The notes beneath the pieces were generated by a model, which was not told the origin of the DNA, did no database searches, and was given only the letters and a program-made list of their open reading frames with translations. From the NCBI GenBank assembly GCA_019925095.2, contig CM034389.1, positions 3,928,001 through 3,992,000 of the forward strand: a stretch of DNA of 64,000 nt, in the 5' to 3' direction. Position numbers and translations under genes: made by a program. Below, piece by piece: positions 43,561 through 54,410 of this stretch. Numbering within the stretch: the stretch's first letter is position 1; the number at the start of each line of letters is the position of its first letter. Source of the stretch: Dendrolimus kikuchii. Lineage: Eukaryota > Arthropoda > Insecta > Lepidoptera > Lasiocampidae.

Positions 43561-44224
43561 AGTGTAAGTGCAACTTAGGTCATCTAGGACAACACGTTTC
43601 ACCATGATCTCGCCCGTGTTGAGCCGAAGATATAAGTTTAAGATGGAGCAAGCATACCTATATATAAGGTACCTATTCGCACAGGACTTGAAGACAGACT
43701 CGGGCAATGAGTTATTATGTCAGGATTTGCACTCGGGACCTCTACGTTCCAGTCAATTAGTTTGTGAAAGCCAACAAAACCACGCAAACTGTTATTGTTG
43801 AGTTTAATAAATAATATTTTTTCCAGGTGCTGGAAGTAGAATTAGTAAGAGAACCAGGATAATAACTAGCTCATAAAATGATTACAGTGAAGTGAATTAC
43901 TCACGTCTGTTAGGATTGAGGGCCGATGGAACAATATACCCTGGAGTGAAGATCGAGTCTTGGTAAATATTATAGGACGGTCTGTTGCGGTGCGCATGCT
44001 AAAGGTAGACGCAAAGCGGTTTGTTCATATAGGTGGCATATCTGCTATATATCAGTACCGCATACTGCTGCGTCTGGTTGTCCGATGATAGAAGGAGATG
44101 TTGGGATGAGATCGAAGAGCTCAGTCACACACTTTCCAAAGTGTATCCGATAGTAAGCCGTTAAGCGGGCAACCCTGCGTCGATGTTAATGATTGAGTTT
44201 TATCATCTTAAAAAGCTGGTCGTG

Positions 44225-44580
44225 TTTTTTTATCTGAATAGGTTCACGTTTGACTGACATTGCGCCTGATGTCAGGTGGAAATGCAGTCTAAGGTGAAAC
44301 AGACTTACCCAGAAGATACCTGTTCACGCGATACTTGAAGACACCTAGATTGTATTCTTCAGGAAAAACAGACGACGGCAAAGAGTTCGACTCTTCAGCG
44401 ATGCGTTTGTATTTCCACCATATATCGGTGGCGTGAGCATATACGTCTGCTTGCCCGGTGGTAAAATGTGGGGGAGGAACCAATTCATGTAATTCCGTGG
44501 CACACTCCTGTTGTTTCGAGTTGATATGGCTGAGAAATCTCAAAGGAGAGAACAGTACTCCATACATGTTCGTACTGGTG
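44225..44580 (-). pseudogene. LINE-B C-terminal fragment
   Basis: The minus strand encodes a degraded relative of 22412-22917: ECATELHELVPPPHF, then EESNSLPSSVFPEEYNLGVF, KYRVNRYLLGK and a stop, followed by the cctgacatcaggcgcaatg 3' end. Internal deletions are evident. Confidence 0.7.
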
Positions 44581-44639
44581 CTTTGTACAGCATCAGAAGC
44601 TGTTTTGGGGTTAAGTACCGTCGCACCCTGGAGAGTACG

Positions 44640-44940
44640 CCCAGTTTTTTTTGCCGCAGTTTATTTTTGTAGCGGTATTTTATTTCGATGCTTCGGCCAC
44701 TTTTCATTAGCTGTGATCACTCAATGAGTATATGTTAAAAAAATATTTAGCCTACCGCCAATTTGTTTATTTTAATTTTAGTTTTAATTTTTGTTTATGA
44801 TTATTGTTTACTCTATGGAAACCTAATCTAATTTATAGCCGCTTCGCAACATATTATTTCAAGGGAAGAAGCGGCGCAAGAACTCTTCAGCAACATGCCT
44901 AGCTCTAACAATTTTATATAATATTAAAATTAAATACTTC
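44640..44940 (-). mobile_element. PLE 3' region, diverged
   Basis: cttcggccacttttcattag, tagcctaccgccaatttg, gaagaagcggcgcaagaact and acatgcctagctctaac in PLE order. Confidence 0.7.
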
Positions 44941-45392
44941 TCTAAAATCATCGCGTTCTGTAATAGACTCTTTATTATATTAACTTTTACAATTATTTAC
45001 TATGATTTATAATATTAGTTACAATTCCTTTTTGTTAAAAAAAAATTATAATGCATGTCATGTATGTCATTTAGATTGAACTGTTTAAAATGAGGGACAA
45101 AATTTCAGGAGCATTTAAGAAAATTTATACAGATTGGTAAGTGTAATAAAAACATCAAATAAATGTTAATATAGTGTTTTATTCTAAATGATTAATATGC
45201 TCAAGACGTTCAAGACATGCGAGTGCAGCGAATGTGCTACTAGGACCACTACGGTTACGCCTGTATTATTACAACATTATTCTGGGTGGCCAGAGTATCC
45301 AATACTGTAAAATTTTAATATTCATGACTAATGTGGGTACTCTAGATTTATTGTACATAGAATAGGAAGTAACATTAAATTTTAAGTTATAT

Positions 45393-45470
45393 GTATGACC
45401 TTCAAAAAATGTTCTCCAGTAGAACTTATTTTGAATAAAAACTCATGAATTTGAATTTAAATTTGAATAT
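45393..45470 (-). repeat. Rep-Y fragment (unoccupied LINE-A target)
   Basis: Reverse complement of 34395-34449 joined to 34731-34745. It lacks the LINE-A insertion found there. Confidence 0.6.
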
Positions 45471-45601
45471 TCTAGATTATATAGAAATTATGAAAGGCTA
45501 TATTTGAAAACGGAAAATAAGTAGAGACTTTTCATAGCAAAGAAAAATTGCAATTTTAGTTAAATATTATTTAAATAAAATTGATAATACTACAGTTTCA
45601 G

Positions 45602-45806
45602 ATCAAGTACCCCTGGAAAAAGAAAATGCCAGACCCAAGGAGTTCAATCACCGCATTACTGTGCCATCAAACTGGCAACTCTCAAAATCACACCGACCCG
45701 CAGGCTACTTTCCTTCAGAGTCTCCAAGAATTACTTGTACCTCAGCTTCGCGAAACAAGGTGCAGATCTCGTGGAATTTAATGAGCTATGTGCAGAGGAA
45801 TTATAG
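45602..45806 (+). CDS. Possible 3'-terminal exon, uncertain
   Basis: An AG acceptor (actacagtttcag) precedes a GC-richer block open in all three frames for about 180 bp. The frame starting 45603 reads GVQSPHYCAIKLATLKITP, then RRLLSFRVSKNYLYLSFAKQ and GADLVEFNELCAEEL before TAG. A short upstream ATG frame (45198-45316) could splice in phase through a gtaaaa donor. No family was recognised. It could equally be a repeat. Confidence 0.25.
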
Positions 45807-46053
45807 AAAAGTGCTAAAAATGATAGTCCCAGAATGCGTTTTGTTTAGTGCTTTGCATTTGTTAAATGTAATCAAGATATTTGACATAACTATATTTTTG
45901 TGTTAGAATTATACCCATATTTCCCATTAAAATAACCTTATACATTTACTTGTAAATAATAAGGCAATTTATGTGTATAACGTATTAGTAGTGTTCCAGT
46001 AAAAATAATCCCTACAAGTGCTAATGTCAATCAAACAAAAGATGATTTACAGG

Positions 46054-46630
46054 CTACGTTTCACAAGAGACTCACAACGACCAGGATCATGACCGCGATA
46101 TTTCCCGGTCCACTTGCTTGCGAGCGTCACAATCATAAAGTCTACAGGCCGTTCCATTAGTAGCTCACAACACCTAAAATGCTCCGTAAGCTGTTCCACA
46201 GGGCGACCGCGGTCGTTGTGGTCTTGGCGTAAATGTCACCAATGACGTCATCATTTTCGAACACACAACGCTCACAACGACCCATGTCAAGAGGTGGATC
46301 AAATAACCGTTCCACTTGGGTTTACGAATGTAACGCCGACAAGCTAGTGGAACGTAGCGCTTGTGGGACGGAGCGCTGATGTTATTAAGAACAAAATATA
46401 CAAATGTCATTGATTGATTTGAAAATCGCGCCTTTTGGAATGTCAATTGACAGACAGAAGTATTGCTCTGTGGTCAACGCCCACTTCGACCCACCTCTTG
46501 ACATGGGTCGTCGAGAGCGCTGTGTGATCAAAGATAATGACGTCATCAGTGACGTTTTCGCCACGACCATAACGCCCATGGTCGCCGTGTGGAACAGTAG
46601 ACGGAGCATTTTGGGCGTTGTGTGATACTA
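46054..46630. mobile_element. Rep-M foldback/MITE-like element
   Basis: Arms at about 46155-46290 and 46490-46630 are imperfect reverse complements: acaacgacccatgtcaagag against ctcttgacatgggtcgtcg, and aatgacgtcat in both. The outer left end (cacaagagactcacaacgac) is shared with 31611. No transposase is present. Confidence 0.65.
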
Positions 46631-46894
46631 ACCGAAGGAGAATAAGGAGAGGCCTTACTCTCAAACGCTTTACGATGTTCCTTTTCGTCCAGTCAGCTCG
46701 AAAGAGTCTATGAAATTTAGACAAAAGAAAGATTACAGATTTCTTTAGAACATTATCTAATATAGATTATATAATATAAAAATAAATGGAACATACAATA
46801 GAAAATGTACTTAAATATATAAAAAAACTAGTAAATGTTCTCAAAACGAAAACGGGCGACGAAAGGCGTTTGGAGTAAGCCCTCAAGCCCGGGC

Positions 46895-47083
46895 GAGCCA
46901 CAATTAGTGTAGGCAAGGAAACGGAAGGGAAGACCAAGGCGAGCATTCATGGATCAAATAAAATAAAAAGTGGGTATCGTGTCGTACATAGAAGTAAAAC
47001 AACTGTCCCATAATAGAGAAGATTGGAGGAGGCTCCACCGACAAGAGCATAGCTCTTAAATGATAGATAGATAGATGCTACGT
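46895..47083 (+). pseudogene. LINE 3' end with (GATA)n tail (RTE-like C-terminus)
   Basis: One frame reads RKRKGRPRRAFMDQIK, a TAA stop, then KVGIVSYIEVKQLSHNREDW and RRLHRQEHSS before a stop and gatagatagatag. RGRPR..FMDQIK and R..WRR are typical of the last coding part of RTE-like LINEs. This family differs from LINE-A. Confidence 0.65.
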
Positions 47084-47512
47084 GTTGTATCGGGGCTCGG
47101 CCGTGACTGGGCACCTATTATCTACATATCAACGCTTAAAATCGTACGTCTCGCGCCCGCGACACTAGCATAAATCTTCCTACTCTTTTCTATTGAACAA
47201 AACAATCCAAATAAAAATGTTATGTAATAACTTTTTAATTTGCTTTTAGAATATAAGGAAAGATGTGTCGGAATCTCATATTAATGAAAATCATTTGATT
47301 GGTTTTTAGGCACCAGCAGCTATTTGGGCAAAAATGGCTCATCATGACCGTCGGTTCATATATCCGTCTACCTCTCTATGTATCTCTAGTAACGGTAGTA
47401 CGGTGTCTATTATAAGGATATTCTGTTGTATTCTTTTTCAATGCACATAGGCGTGTAGCGTATTATTAAGTAGTTCTTAAAAATTAATAAACATTTCTAT
47501 TTAAGTAAATAG

Positions 47513-47875
47513 GTCAGAAGGTGATGGCAACACCAATATAACATAATATTATTTTTAAACTTGTAACACTGCCGTTGTTTTTTGTTTCTTCTTCAATTTT
47601 GGTTGTATCCGAGGGCACACGTATTTGTGCGACGAGCTGCGCACATATAATACATTTTGTTCTACGCTGATGGTTTGAGCGATACTCTAGTTGTTGTAGG
47701 TAAAGGAGTTAAACACTGTTAGTGGTGAAAACTTATAATAAATCACTTTTACATAACAAATACGTGTGCTCTCGCCTACATCCAAAATGGAAGAAGCAAA
47801 AAACAGCAACGACAGTGTTGCAAGTTTACAAATAATATTATGTCATGTTGGTGTTGCCAACAGAAGGCACTTGAT
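47513..47875. repeat. Foldback element with about 120-bp inverted arms
   Basis: 47513-47635 and 47757-47875 are imperfect reverse complements. They share ggcaacaccaa, acataatattattt, aaacttg.aacactg and gcacacgtatttgt. The unpaired centre is about 120 bp. There is no coding content. Confidence 0.7.
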
Positions 47876-47914
47876 TTGAAAACTCTTTTATGGTGCGTTC
47901 ATGTTTCTGTTCAA

Positions 47915-48225
47915 CATAACGCGAGCGTCTCCCAGGATCCGCCTTCCTAACTTTTATTCTCCACGCGCCATCTTCAGCATCCTCCGTTTCAAGACATGTC
48001 ATCCTTCACAAAGTAAAACCAGCATTTCTTGGACCTTCCCTTCAACCAGGACCCGGCGGAGGTGGCATAGCTAGATATTCGTTCCCCACGTATTTAGCCG
48101 ATCTCCGTAAACGTGGCCGTACCGGCGTAAGCGACTCTCTTGCAGTTTGTCTGATATGTCACGAATATGAAGACTGCCGCGGATGCGGGAGTTCCTGACA
48201 CGGTACCATTGGAACTATGCAGTGG
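47915..48225 (-). pseudogene. Degraded LINE C-terminal fragment
   Basis: The minus strand reads RGSLHIRDISDKLQESRLRR followed by YGHVYGDRLNTW, then three stop-interrupted pieces including VLKRRMLKMARGE. IRGSLHxRDIxDKxxESRLRxYGHV is a common motif before the terminus of several animal LINE proteins. Multiple stops mark it as old. Confidence 0.6.
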
Positions 48226-48274
48226 AAATTCTCTAAAGTAGAGCTCAAAAATGCGACGAAAGTTTAGTATTTAC

Positions 48275-49110
48275 ATTTGTTTGTTGTCGGTATTCTATGG
48301 GATACATTTCGGGGAGTGTGCCACGGAATTGCATGAATTAGTTCCTTCCTCACTATTTTACCACCGGACAAGCAGACGTACGCGCTAATGCCACCGATAT
48401 ATAGTCGAAATACCAACAAAGCGAATGAAACGCTATGCTTTCACTTTTATCATACTGTTACGAGTTATGAGACTCGAATTAAAATGCCGTTGGAATTACT
48501 ATAGAATTTATTAGAACTATACAAACACGTATAAGACAGGTACAAATATAACCGGACGCAATAAGTCCAAATGTAATACACAATTCAATATCCGTCCGTC
48601 ACTAAATGTACACACGTCTTGCCTCGCTTGTGTTATCGATTTGACTCACGATCTCTTAATTGGGCCATTGCTTTATAATGCCCCAATGCAATATGTCTAC
48701 CTGGCAAGCGTCGACGTAATTTTCCAGAAAACGTAATCCGCACACGATAAACGAGTACATTGTACACATCGAGCTATAAACGAGTACAATACACTATAGG
48801 CTGTTTTCTAATTACAAATTTTAAACACAAAGTAAACAAAAGAAGACAGTCATAAATAGTTTCAATGTTATTAGTGCAAACGTCGCGGCAGGTAATAAAT
48901 GTGCTTTGTACAGGTATGCAGGTGGCCCAACTTGTAACAATACATACCGCTGAAGAGTGGAACTCTTTACCGTCGTCTGTTTCTCCTGAAGAATACAACT
49001 TAGGTGTCTTCAAGTCTCGCGTCAACAGGTATCTTCTAGGTAAGCATGCTCCACCTTAGAGTGCATTTCCACCTGACATCAGGCGCAATGTCAGTCAAAC
49101 GTGAACCTAT
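48275..49110 (+). pseudogene. LINE-B C-terminal fragment split by a solo LTR
   Basis: Upstream part: IHFGECATELHELVPS, then a degraded Arg-rich segment to KRYAFTFI. Downstream part: EEWNSLPSSVSPEEYNLGVF, KSRVNRYLLGK and stop, then the 3' end with cctgacatcaggcgcaatg. Excising 48456-48943 restores a continuous frame at the junction. Confidence 0.8.
48456..48939 (+). mobile_element. Complete solo LTR (family L), 484 bp, 4-bp TSD
   Basis: Begins tgttacgag and ends cttgtaaca, a short inverted repeat with canonical TG...CA termini. Flanked by atac at 48452-48455 and 48940-48943. A single LTR with no internal region is the usual product of recombination between two LTRs of one provirus-like retrotransposon. 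A 4-bp duplication is compatible with the Ty3/gypsy group, but the family cannot be proved without pol. Confidence 0.85.
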
Positions 49111-49124
49111 TCAGATAAAAGAAG

Positions 49125-49515
49125 AGGCTTATAAGATATGAATGGCTACTTAGTCGGAGCAAACCCAAATTCTCTATTAGACCTGTTGCCGCCTCGCAAA
49201 TCCTAGTGAACCAAGTAGAAAAGAATGAACGCTTACTGTCACTGGAACCGTATAAAGAATGATGCAGGATTTCTACCAAATTGTCACATCCTGGTTTTGC
49301 TTAAACACTACACTAGATGTCCGGGACACAGTTGGCACTTCAAGAAACGGTTTTAGGTCACAATAGGCGAGCGTGGCATCGCGACGAAATTTCGGCAGCG
49401 ATTTTAGATTCGACCAATGAGACGCATATGTGTGCGCAGCGCCCTCTGGTTAGAACCGGCCGAATTAAGGTGGAAGAGGAAATGTTACTGGGAATATGAC
49501 GAAATGTCGTAACAG
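49125..49515 (+). repeat. Rep-P interspersed repeat
   Basis: Matches 53366-53800: tatgaatggctac/tgcc, ggagcaaacc, gtcactggaaccgt, agaaacggtttt, ccaatgagacgcat, tgtgcgcagcgccctct. No shared reading frame. Confidence 0.7.
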
Positions 49516-49919
49516 AGGCGATCTTAAATATTTTCGGTACTACATTGATTTTTTTTAAATAACAAAATTATTTAAATCTAATTCAATAAAGGTAAAGTTA
49601 ACTTATTTATATTGTATTCTACCCATAGTCCCTCAAGACTGTAAGTAGAATACTGATCCTAAATCACCGTCTTCTATGGGTAAGGTGCCTAGAAAGCTGG
49701 CTACGTTTCGTTGTCCAAGGTAGACACCATTGCTTTGTTTGAACCTTTTTTAACGTGCTATGAACTGTCAATTATAAGTTGACATTTTAACTGTCATTGA
49801 AACATTTTCGATGTCAGTTGGTTATAATGAAAAATTATATTATACAATTTTAATGCAAATTCTTAAAAGATGATACATAATACATCTTATTACTTTATTC
49901 AAAGTTACGCTATATCAAA

Positions 49920-50189
49920 ATGGGGAAAATGGCGAGGATATGTAAGAAATGCAAGATTTTCTGTCGAGGTCTTCCCAGGAACTGCTGCTGCTGCCAATGC
50001 TGGAGCTTGTGTAGTATTTGTGATTGCGTAAGACAATGCTGGAGAGGTTGCACAAAATGCTGTAGAAAGAAACCAGGTGTCAGGAGAGTTAAAGTTATAG
50101 AATATGTTAGACGGAAGAAGAGACGCAAAGAAGATCGGATGAATGATAGAAATGAATCGTTGGGTAACGAGGCGATTCCCAATTCGTGA
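49920..50189 (+). CDS. Small cysteine-rich basic protein, candidate host gene
   Basis: An ATG-to-TGA frame of 89 codons without introns. Residues 8-50 hold 15 cysteines in clusters (ICKKCKIFC, NCCCCQCW, CSICDC, CWRGCTKCC). The C-terminal 40 residues are rich in Arg and Lys (VRRKKRRKEDR) with an acidic end. There is no signal peptide, so metal binding or disulphide cross-linking in a DNA-associated role would be possible, but this is inference. A polyadenylation-type aataaa lies at about 50260. No repeat family overlaps it. I do not recognise the family; chance or a transposon-derived frame cannot be excluded. Confidence 0.5.
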   Translation: MGKMARICKKCKIFCRGLPRNCCCCQCWSLCSICDCVRQCWRGCTKCCRKKPGVRRVKVIEYVRRKKRRKEDRMNDRNESLGNEAIPNS

Positions 50190-50499
50190 TTTTTGATTTA
50201 TGTTTTTATATAATCAGAGACCTTATTAAGAGTGTTGATAACGTGGTTTTATTTTTGAAAATAAAATTGTGTCATTGTTTTAATATAGTGATTTTGTTTA
50301 ATACCTCTGTTACACAATGGATAATGTTAATATTAATGACTGTGGCACACAGATATAGACCTCTTGTCTGTTTGATGCATTATTTGAGATGCTACATTGT
50401 TAATGACGTTAATCATTAATAAATTCACAAATATTTATTGCTATAAAAAAGCAAAAGCTAAAGCTTATAGCTTATAGTTAAAAAAATTAAAGAATTTAT

Positions 50500-50590
50500 T
50501 TGAAACGATTAACATAGTGTACCGAAGCAATTTGGTACCGCAAACAACTGCTGTAGTATAACTGTGTTGCAGTTGTTAGCTCCCACTTCC
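50500..50590 (+). repeat. Rep-Q fragment
   Basis: taacatagtgtaccgaagca and ctgtgttgcagttgttagc match 35890-35960. Confidence 0.6.
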
Positions 50591-51017
50591 TCGACCCGTT
50601 TGTTATACAATTTAAAAAAAGAAAATTATTTTAAAGTTTATACAATGTATGTGGAAATGTATAGATGTGTGAATGGGTGTGTATATGTATATATGTGGTG
50701 TATATGTTTGTGATGTGTACAAGTGAACGAATGAGTGTGTAGTTACAGACTTAGACTGGTGTAGTCGGTTTAGTAAATTCTCGGTGTCGTCATAAGGGAG
50801 TTCTATTAACCAGTTGAATAATTTTAATTTACATTCACGATGAGTAAGAGAGTATATATTTAGAAATTAGTAATTACTGCGCAAAATGTCTGTGACATAC
50901 AAAGATGGACATGATGACTAGGGTTCTGTTTGATTCAAAATAGCTTCGGCATCCTAAAAATTGTATTTATAGATTAAATATGATGTTACGGTTCTTTATA
51001 CTATGTATACATGTTTA
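50591..51017. other. No gene; GT-rich stretch
   Basis: 50660-50745 is rich in TGTG/TATG words. No frame or family was recognised. Confidence 0.4.
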
Positions 51018-51033
51018 TGTATATATATATATG

Positions 51034-51108
<75 letters not shown>
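51018..51108. repeat. (AT)n microsatellite
   Basis: About 90 bp of AT repeats with occasional gt/ac. Confidence 0.95.
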
Positions 51109-51121
51109 ATTTATATAATAG

Positions 51122-51285
51122 CACGATCTAATTGATCGTGTACTAGCAGAAGGTGATGTCAGGAGCCTTACAGACGAGTTATGAATGTCAAAGAAGCAAG
51201 TGAGGTGTGTAAGAATAAGCCTAAATGGCGCTCTGTCGTTCGTGCCTACTCTGCAAGGGAACTGGCGTGAAGTTATGTATGTATA
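51122..51285 (+). mobile_element. LINE-A 3' end
   Basis: gatcgtgtactagcagaagg to gaagttatgtatgtat, with a small deletion in the agaacagacgagcgtgcat segment. It sits immediately after the AT microsatellite. Confidence 0.8.
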
Positions 51286-51504
51286 TATTTATAGTTATTA
51301 TAAATTATTATATATAAATTCTAAAATATGTAATGTAATATATATTGTTCATAAATTCATGTTCAATTTAATATTTATTTAAAAAGTATATAAGTAATAT
51401 AAGTAGTATATTAATAATAAGAATGATTTGTACTCGTTATACACTCACTAAACTTGCTACAGGAAAAAAAAATGTTCTAAGTCCCTAGCATATGGACTAG
51501 CATA

Positions 51505-52026
51505 GGTCCAGCTTGCCATACACAACGCGGTGCTGGTACCTATGCTCACGTATGGAAGCGAGAGTTGGGTATGGAAGAGAGAGCATGAAAGTAGAGTAAA
51601 CGCGGTCGAGATGCGAGCACTGCGCAAAATCTGCGGAGTGACGCTAGCGGACCGCGTTCGTAATACCGAAGTAAGAAAGAGAGTGGGTCTGAAAGAGAGT
51701 GTCGGGGTGAAGGTAAGGAAAGGAATGCTCCGGTGGTTCGGGCATGTGGAAAGAATGCATGGTGAAAGAATGACTAAGTAGATATACAATGCAAAAGTGG
51801 ATAGATGCAGAAGTCGTGGAAGGCCACGACACACCTTCCATGATCAAATTGATCGTGTACTAGCAGAAGGTGATGTCAGGAGCCTTAAGAACAGACGAGC
51901 GTGCATGATAAGAGCTATGAATGTCAAAGAAGCAAGTGAGGTGTGTAAGAATAAGCCTGAATGGCGCTCTGTTGTTCGTGCCTACCCCACAAGGGAACTG
52001 GCGTGAAGTTATGTATGTATGTATGT
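51505..52026 (+). pseudogene. LINE-A, longest 3' copy
   Basis: Reads LTYGSESWVWKREHESR, MRALRKICGV, DRVRNTEVRKRVGLKESVG, KGMLRWFGHVERMHGERMTK, a TAG stop (normally Q), IYNAKVDRCRSRGRPRHTF and on to RELA stop, then ATGT repeats. This copy links the segment at 22095 to the many short 3' ends, proving they are one family. Confidence 0.85.
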
Positions 52027-52029
52027 TTA

Positions 52030-52388
52030 AAAGTCACTTCACTGAAATTTTTTGAACTACCTCCAAATTTTTGTTGAAATTTTTATTTATATTGTAGAAC
52101 ATTTAATTTTAATTTGTTACATAAAATTAGTTATTAAGTCACTGGAAGCAACTAACACCTAAGGATAGAGGCTTAGCCTAGTCTAGGTGTTAGTACCCAG
52201 TCTTAATTTTAAGACAATTTTTTTATATATTTTTTTTTGGTGACAATAAAATTATTTTTATTATTATCTACAAACCCATAATCTTTTCGGCTCTGCTAGT
52301 AAATCACCGTTTTGTAACGTTGTAATTTTAGCTTTATACGTTATACTTACCATTATAAAATTAATGAATCGTAATGATATGGTTAAAG
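52030..52388. other. No gene
   Basis: AT-rich. gtgacaataaaattattttt near 52240 resembles a retroposon 3' end but is not assigned. Confidence 0.35.
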
Positions 52389-52680
52389 TCGTAGTAGCGT
52401 AATGGTTAGCACACTCTTCCCAAACTCAAACGGCGCTGGTTCGAGCCTGGCCGGAACGCATGCACCACTTAGGGAGTTTTCTGACCTAATGTGCATATCG
52501 TTAAAATTACCACGTGCTAATAACGGTGAAGGAACACATCGTGATGCAACCTGCACATCGAGATACCCGACGTGTCAAACCTGCCAAGCCGCCTTGGACA
52601 AGCGTGGCGGGTATACTGTCTGTTCCCCCTATAATGAGAGCCCTGAGCTCAGCAGTGGGACATTAATGGGCTGATATTAT
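52389..52680 (+). mobile_element. SINE-2, full length
   Basis: A-box region gtagtagcgtaatggttagc, B box ggttcgagcctgg, body as at 6376, tail gggctgatattattataa. Confidence 0.75.
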
Positions 52681-52747
52681 TATAATGCATATAAATTTTT
52701 TAAACCTAGCATGTATACACTGTAATACTATAAACTGTGTATCAATG

Positions 52748-52820
52748 TATCAAACCTGCCAAGGCCCAAACTGAGCAGTGGGACAGTTATGGGCTGATTA
52801 TATTTTATTTTTATTATTAT
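52748..52820 (+). mobile_element. SINE-2 3' fragment
   Basis: caaacctgccaaggcccaaa, then gagcagtgggacagttatgg and an ATT-rich tail. Internally deleted. Confidence 0.6.
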
Positions 52821-53141
52821 AATGACATCGTTTCATACGAATTTAAAATATATTTTAATAGAATTACTTTCGCAAAGATCGCCGAAAGAAAAGCTCTCTC
52901 AACATTTTCCCGAGTAAAAGTCGCGAACCCTGTTAACGTCGGCCATAATGTTACAAATTTATAACTAAGGGGTCTTAGCCATCTTATTTACAGATTTCTG
53001 TGCTTTTTTGTGTCAACTTTTAAGTGGTGTGATTTAAAAGTTTTCCGACGAGCATCAAGGGCTTTGGTTAGATTTTTTCTTCAACCTAGTTGAATAAATT
53101 GCTCGTGTAATACTTAGTAGTGCCTAAATCTCATTTTGAAC

Positions 53142-53361
53142 GATTTGCCCGACTGGATGGCGACTACCCCTGATCTAGAGTATACCGCCATAACAACCTT
53201 GTATTGTGTTCCGGCATTAGTGACCAGGTTCCAATCTCCCTTAAGAGGGCAGCAGCGCATTTGTAGCACCTTTGGTGTTGCAAATGTCCATAGGCGATGG
53301 TAACCGCTTTTCATCAAGTGGGCCGTCTGCCTGTCTGCTGAACTCCTGCAATAAAAAAAAT
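53142..53361 (+). mobile_element. SR1, 5'-truncated
   Basis: gatttgcccgactggatggc through cataggcgatggtaaccgct to cctgcaat plus A. Confidence 0.78.
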
Positions 53362-53365
53362 ATAT

Positions 53366-53800
53366 ATATGAATGGCTGCCGGAGCAAACCCTGATTATTT
53401 ATCCATCTGATGCCGCCTCTTAAATCCTAGCGAAACAAGCAGAAAAAAAAGAACGCTTAGCGTCACTGGAACCGTGTAAGAAGAGATGCAGGATTTTGAC
53501 CGGATCAGAGCTTCCTTGCATTGCACAAACACTACACTGGTTGGCGGGAGACGGCTGGTACTTTGAGAAACGGTTTTGAGGCACAATTCAGCGGTTTTCC
53601 AACGTTTTGTTACTAATAATTGACGAGCGTGGCGTCGTTACGATCGTTAGGCAGCCATTGAAAAATTTGCTCGGCCAATGAGACGCATGCTTGTGCGCAG
53701 CGCCCTCTACTGGTGACCGGCCGAATAAGAGTGTGAAAGAGGAAATGTTGCCAGGAAAGGATGCTTCCTAGCACTGTGATGGCATGTCGTAACACATTTA
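53366..53800 (+). repeat. Rep-P interspersed repeat
   Basis: Second copy of the 49125 family, somewhat longer. It directly follows the A tail of the SR1 copy. Confidence 0.7.
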
Positions 53801-53851
53801 TTTTCAAGTATAATGCGACTAAACTTATGGCTTTATTATATACTTATCGGG

Positions 53852-54158
53852 GAAGAAACTGAGAAATAATACAATTTCCTGCGATTGGCTGGCCGGGTAG
53901 GAGGCGACACAAACACCTCACAGCCTGGTGGTAGGCTGTTTGCTCGTCTTGATGGCTACCATCCCTGGTCTCGAGTATGCCGCTATAACTATATAACACT
54001 TGAGTTGTGTTCCGGCATTAGTGCTTCCACTCTCCCTTTAGAGAGCAGCAGGACATTGGTAGCATCTTTGGTGTTGCAAATATTCATAGGCGATGGTAAC
54101 CGCTTTCCATCAGGTGTGCTGTCTGCCTGTCTGCTGAACTCATACAATATAAAAAATG
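53852..54158 (+). mobile_element. SR1, diverged full-length copy
   Basis: aatacaatttcctgcg near the head, cttgagttgtgttccggcat, cataggcgatggtaaccgct. The head is mutated. Confidence 0.72.
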
Positions 54159-54366
54159 TCTTTCAAGCTCGTACAAATCATTTCGAAGATCATAATTGGG
54201 TAGATGATACACGTGTTACTTTTATCAATTTTTTTCATTTATTTCAGGTGCATGTATTTTGTAATATTTATAGATCCTATATACATATTTTTAATTTATT
54301 TCATGGATTATATTAGTTTTAGTACACCACCGAAAATTGTATAATTTTTCTTTAATATCTCCTTGG

Positions 54367-54410
54367 ACACCGGGTTGTCTGGAAGAGATAGCTCTAAAGC
54401 GATAAAAAGT
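54367..54410 (+). mobile_element. LINE-T fragment
   Basis: cgggttgtctggaagagata then gcgataaa only. Confidence 0.5.
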
